Made by a program: the position numbers and the translations under genes. A stretch of 25,854 bases of DNA from CAZPAH01 sp964584495 (GTDB taxonomy: Bacteria; Krumholzibacteriota; Krumholzibacteriia; Krumholzibacteriales; Krumholzibacteriaceae): contig CAZPAH010000029.1 of the NCBI GenBank assembly GCA_964584495.1, positions 1 to 25,854 on the forward strand, written 5' to 3'. This document shows positions 23,428 through 25,854 of this stretch, in pieces (position 1 is the stretch's first letter; each line of letters begins with the position of its first letter). A model generated the notes under the pieces. It saw only the letters and a program-made list of their open reading frames with translations. It was not told where the DNA came from and ran no database searches.

Positions 23428-23518
23428 GCTGTCAAGGACAAGCTGTCCCTTTCCGCCCGGTTCTCTCCTCGGGCCGGGTACCAAACACCTTGACAGCGAC
23501 ACGGTTGTCAAATAACCT
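23428..23518. promoter_or_regulatory. Divergent promoter region with a 10-bp inverted repeat containing both -35 elements
   Basis: GCTGTCAAGG (23428-23437) and its exact reverse complement CCTTGACAGC (23488-23497). Each contains TTGACA, reading outward towards the gene it precedes: leftward to the barrel gene at 23344, with a weak -10 CATATG 16 bp on, and rightward to 23660, with a weak -10 TAACCT 17 bp on. A second half-site TGTCAA (23504-23509) follows the right-hand copy. The GC-rich middle can fold (CCCGG...CCGGG). Beyond this I see nothing distinct in 23345-23659 except the Shine-Dalgarno sequence. Confidence 0.4.
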
Positions 23519-23659
23519 GATCGGGTCGAAGAGCAGGTAGTCCGGAGTCTGTACGCCTCGCGGAAACCCGTGCGGACGGCGCGGCCGGGAGGGTCGGGAC
23601 ACCCCGTTCTGCGGCAGGGCGTTTCCAGGTCAAATCTATAATCATCCGAGGAGGAAATC

Positions 23660-24160
23660 TTGAGACACTTGTTTATTGTGATCCTTGTACTTCTCGTATC
23701 GATCGGTTCAGTCTCCGCCCAGCAGGTGGAGAAAGGCGACAGGGAGGTGCAGGTAAACGCGTTTTTCTTTGCCGTTTCGGGCATATCGATACTCAACCTC
23801 AGCGGCACCCTGGGATATTACAAGACCGAGAGGCTCGAGATAGGATGCGGCCCATCGATCAGCCGCATCGATTTCGGGATCGGCAGTAACACTACGATCG
23901 GGCTGACCGGTTTCGCGAGGTACAGCTTCACGGCCCGCGACAAGATCGTCCCCTACATCAGCGGGCAGCTCTACCAGTACGACATCTCTCCCGAGGAACC
24001 GATGGGGTTTGCCGACTACTCTTTCCTCCAGTGCGGCGGCGGGTTCAAGTATTTTCTCAACGAGTACATCGCCTACGACGTCTCGGGTAACCTCGGGTTC
24101 AGCCTCGGCGGAGGAGACGTGAGTTTCCTTGCGGTAGCCGGGCTGTCGGCGTTCTTCTAG
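23660..24160 (+). CDS. Small outer-membrane beta-barrel protein (TTG start), function unknown
   Basis: 166 residues. It begins with TTG at 23660, 5 nt after a strong GAGGAGG; no in-frame ATG offers a better start, and the signal peptide (RHLFIVILVLLVSIGSVSAQ, cleaved near SVSAQ) begins right at this codon. The mature protein alternates amphipathic strands (VNAFFFAVSGISILNLSG, YKTERLEIGCGPSIS, TTIGLTGFARYSFTARDKIVPYISGQLYQY) and ends LAVAGLSAFF, with the C-terminal Phe typical of outer-membrane barrels. The next gene starts 11 nt after its stop, so it is probably co-transcribed with the WD40-CsgG protein. The rare TTG start may keep expression low. It is similar in kind to the barrel at 22781 but not obviously its paralogue. 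Confidence 0.8.
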   Translation: MRHLFIVILVLLVSIGSVSAQQVEKGDREVQVNAFFFAVSGISILNLSGTLGYYKTERLEIGCGPSISRIDFGIGSNTTIGLTGFARYSFTARDKIVPYISGQLYQYDISPEEPMGFADYSFLQCGGGFKYFLNEYIAYDVSGNLGFSLGGGDVSFLAVAGLSAFF

Positions 24161-24171
24161 GAGTGGGTAAC

Positions 24172-25716
24172 ATGCGAGACAGGTGTGCGAACGGTATAGC
24201 GGTCTGCGTGGCAGCGCTCGCTGCGTCTGCCGTCCTTATTCCGGCTAAAAGTCTTGCGGTGGAGCTCTACCTCGAACACAGGGTGACCGTCGCATCGAAA
24301 GAGATCGCCGCGGTAGCGTTCGATCCGGGAAGCGTCATGGTGGCCTGCGGAACGGTGAACGGGACTGTTTTTGTCTTCTATCCCGCCACAGGTGCGGGAA
24401 AGGAAGGCGAATCGCTGTTCGACTCGGGTGGAAAAAAGATCACCGCCGTCGCGTTCAGCCCTGACGGGACCTATATGGCCGTCGCCGTGGAAAAGAAGGC
24501 GGTATGGCTTGCGGGGCTCGGAGGAAGGGCTCTCCTGGTCGAGCTCAAAGGCGCGGCGGGCAGGATCGACGTGCTCGCCTTCAGCGACGACGGCAGGTAC
24601 CTCGCCGCCGGGGGCGACAAGAAGGATATCTTCGTCTGGGAAGTCCCATCGGGAAATATGCGTTCCACCCTCAAGGGCCATAAAGACGACGTGCTCGCGG
24701 TGGCGTTCGAAAAGGACGCAAGAAGCATAGTCTCGGCGGGCCGCGGCGGGATGATGATAGTCTGGGACGCGTCGTCGATGAAACCGCTCCGACAGTACGA
24801 ACTCGAGGCGAGGACGATGGATGGCTCGGGCATAGACATCACCGCCGCCCGGGTGAGTGCGGACGGGCTTTTCCTCGCGGCCGCCATCGAGGAACATATA
24901 CTGAAAAAGGGAGGCCGTGGGATGGTGTTCAAATATCATCTGGCCTTCTTCGATATCTCAAAGGGAGTCCTGCTGAAAGTGCTCGAAGATAACGAACGGA
25001 AGATAGAAGGGTTCGCCCTTTATCCGGGTAATTGCTTCGTCGCCTTCAACAACTCGACCCTTCAGACCCACTCGCTGGCGCTTCGCAACATCGAGTCGGG
25101 AAACCTGGACCTCTCTTATCCGTTGGACTCGCGGTGCAGCCTCCTGGAATTTTCCCCGGACGGACACTGGCTCGCCGAGGCTGCCGGGCCGGCCGACGGC
25201 GAAAAGGACGCGGCCCTGAACCTGTGGAGCGTCGATTACGAGATGCCGGCATCGGGATGCTTCTCCGGGAGGATAAGGCTCACATCGGAGAGCGCTCCCC
25301 TGCTGAAAGGAGGGGCCGCCAGGATAGCGGCCGTCGTGCCGTTCTCGGTCTCGGGGGCGGATGAAGACCTGGGCCGCGCCGCGGCTCATTTTCTGGAAAG
25401 CGCCCTCGCTGGCAGTCCGGGGCTGACGCTCATCGAGCGCTCGCGCGTCGACGAGATCCTCAAGGAGCTGAAGCTCCAGGGAAGCGGTTTCGTGGACAGG
25501 AGCTCTGCGGTGGAGGCGGGAAGGCTTCTCGGCGCCGCGATTATCGTTACCGGTAATATCGACCGGGTCGGGGCCGACCTGGTCGTCTCGTCAAGAGTGA
25601 TAGATGTCGCGACAGGAGAGATCCTCGGAACGAGGCAGGTACACTGCGCTCAGTGCGGGGCCGACGACATCTTCGACGCGGTGGACACGCTGGCGGGAGC
25701 CATGATACAGCGTTGA
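24172..25716 (+). CDS. Exported WD40-repeat protein with C-terminal CsgG/FlgO-like domain
   Basis: 514 residues from ATG 24172 (AGGAG 8 nt upstream); an in-frame GTG at 24163 overlaps the Shine-Dalgarno sequence and is less likely. A signal peptide or N-terminal anchor covers about 1-30. About 35-370 is a WD40-type beta-propeller with repeated (V/A)AFSPDGTYMAVA, LAFSDDGRYLAAGGDKKDIFVWE, LKGHKDDVLAVAFEKDARSIVSAG and LEFSPDGHWLAEA. About 380-514 is an alpha/beta domain like that of CsgG, FlgO and related penicillin-binding-protein-activator LpoB-like proteins: RIAAVVPFSVSG, FLESALAGSPGLTLIERSRVDEILKELKLQGSGFVD, AGRLLGAAIIVTGNI, DLVVSSRVIDVATGEILG. In secretion systems that domain sits in the periplasm or outer membrane. 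Pairing with a barrel gene 11 nt upstream suggests an envelope complex. Exact function unknown. Confidence 0.88.
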   Translation: MRDRCANGIAVCVAALAASAVLIPAKSLAVELYLEHRVTVASKEIAAVAFDPGSVMVACGTVNGTVFVFYPATGAGKEGESLFDSGGKKITAVAFSPDGTYMAVAVEKKAVWLAGLGGRALLVELKGAAGRIDVLAFSDDGRYLAAGGDKKDIFVWEVPSGNMRSTLKGHKDDVLAVAFEKDARSIVSAGRGGMMIVWDASSMKPLRQYELEARTMDGSGIDITAARVSADGLFLAAAIEEHILKKGGRGMVFKYHLAFFDISKGVLLKVLEDNERKIEGFALYPGNCFVAFNNSTLQTHSLALRNIESGNLDLSYPLDSRCSLLEFSPDGHWLAEAAGPADGEKDAALNLWSVDYEMPASGCFSGRIRLTSESAPLLKGGAARIAAVVPFSVSGADEDLGRAAAHFLESALAGSPGLTLIERSRVDEILKELKLQGSGFVDRSSAVEAGRLLGAAIIVTGNIDRVGADLVVSSRVIDVATGEILGTRQVHCAQCGADDIFDAVDTLAGAMIQR

Positions 25717-25724
25717 TTTGGGTG

Positions 25725-25752
25725 GGATATAAAAATGGGGTGGACAACGGGG
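25725..25752. repeat. 28-bp direct repeat, copy 1: duplicated 3' end of tRNA-His
   Basis: Identical to 25778-25805, starting GGATATAAAAATGGGG. On the minus strand the sequence is the 3' half of the T stem, the acceptor 3' strand, C73-CCA and about 11 nt of T-rich downstream flank of tRNA-His. The rest of the tRNA is absent beside this copy; only 25 bp separate the two copies. It could be an attachment-site remnant or a partial tandem duplication. Confidence 0.7.
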
Positions 25753-25777
25753 TCACGGGACTCTATCGCTTTGAACC

Positions 25778-25805
25778 GGATATAAAAATGGGGTGGACAA
25801 CGGGG
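25778..25805. repeat. 28-bp direct repeat, copy 2: within the tRNA-His 3' end
   Basis: Exact copy of 25725-25752, here continuous with the intact T arm and anticodon arm of the tRNA-His gene, and therefore likely the parental copy. Confidence 0.7.
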
Positions 25806-25854
25806 CTCGAACCCGTGACAACTGGATCCACAATCCAGGGCTCTACCAGCTGAG
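25789..25854 (-). tRNA. tRNA-His (GTG), 5' end cut by the window edge
   Basis: Reading the minus strand: the D arm remainder CTCAGCTGGTAGAGC, anticodon arm CTGGA-TTGTGGA-TCCAG with anticodon GTG (25831-25829), T arm ACGGG-TTCGAGC-CCCGT, acceptor 3' strand TGTCCAC, discriminator C73 and an encoded CCA (25791-25789), then TTTTT. C73 is the bacterial tRNA-His identity base that pairs with G-1. About 11 nt at the 5' end lie outside the window. Confidence 0.95.

Noticed and set aside
23637..23642. TATAAT just upstream of the barrel gene at 23660
   Set aside because: A start about 7 nt downstream would fall inside the Shine-Dalgarno sequence, and there is no -35 match 17 bp upstream.
1..25854. Classical defence, CRISPR, prophage or transposon systems
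   Set aside because: No array of spaced repeats, transposase, integrase, nuclease-helicase or toxin-antitoxin pair could be seen; direct repeats are limited to the tRNA-His 28-bp pair.

Overview
The window is about 26 kb of moderately GC-rich bacterial chromosome. It carries eleven confidently called protein genes, one possible microprotein gene and the 3' part of a tRNA-His gene. Several features point to a Gram-negative, diderm bacterium of the FCB-group type: a patatin/Omp85 protein, small outer-membrane barrels, a CsgG/FlgO-like domain, a cyclic glucan synthase, and a secreted repeat protein ending in a FlgD-like (PNPFNP...SGVYFYR...KMMLLK) sorting-type domain. That last domain is common in Krumholzibacteriota, Eisenbacteria and Latescibacterota genomes. 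The phylum is an inference; no marker gene in the window fixes it.

Layout. 1-3200 (minus): an operon of a degenerate esterase-like protein with C-terminal TPRs, translationally coupled to a patatin phospholipase/POTRA/beta-barrel protein whose barrel looks cut short at the window edge. 3367-3798 (minus): ssb with its own promoter. 3805-4786: a long non-coding stretch holding a strong promoter with an operator-like dyad, a roughly 500-nt region with many long complementary helices (candidate unassigned structured RNA), then a second promoter and a folded leader in front of the next gene. 4787-7207 (plus): secreted eight-repeat protein. 7345-7394: convergent terminator. 7431-9497 (minus): nfeD-slipin membrane quality-control pair. 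9598-18777 (minus): a 3059-residue cyclic beta-1,2-glucan synthase. 18955-22573 (minus): a short-form RNB ribonuclease, transketolase and a possible 36-residue microprotein, all joined by overlapping stop/start codons. 22781-24160: two small outer-membrane proteins on opposite strands around a shared regulatory region. 24172-25716 (plus): a WD40 plus CsgG-like protein in operon with the second barrel. 25789-25854 (minus): tRNA-His(GTG), cut by the window end, with a 28-bp copy of its 3' end just downstream.

Most of the protein genes concern the cell envelope (outer-membrane barrels, periplasmic glucan, slipin/NfeD, secreted repeat protein); the RNB-transketolase operon and ssb are housekeeping. 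No CRISPR array, transposase, phage gene or classical defence system is visible. The least explained part is the RNA region 3976-4786: an apparently free-standing structured transcript followed by a separate leader in which an upstream segment can pair with the Shine-Dalgarno sequence. Neither resembles an RNA class I can name from sequence alone.
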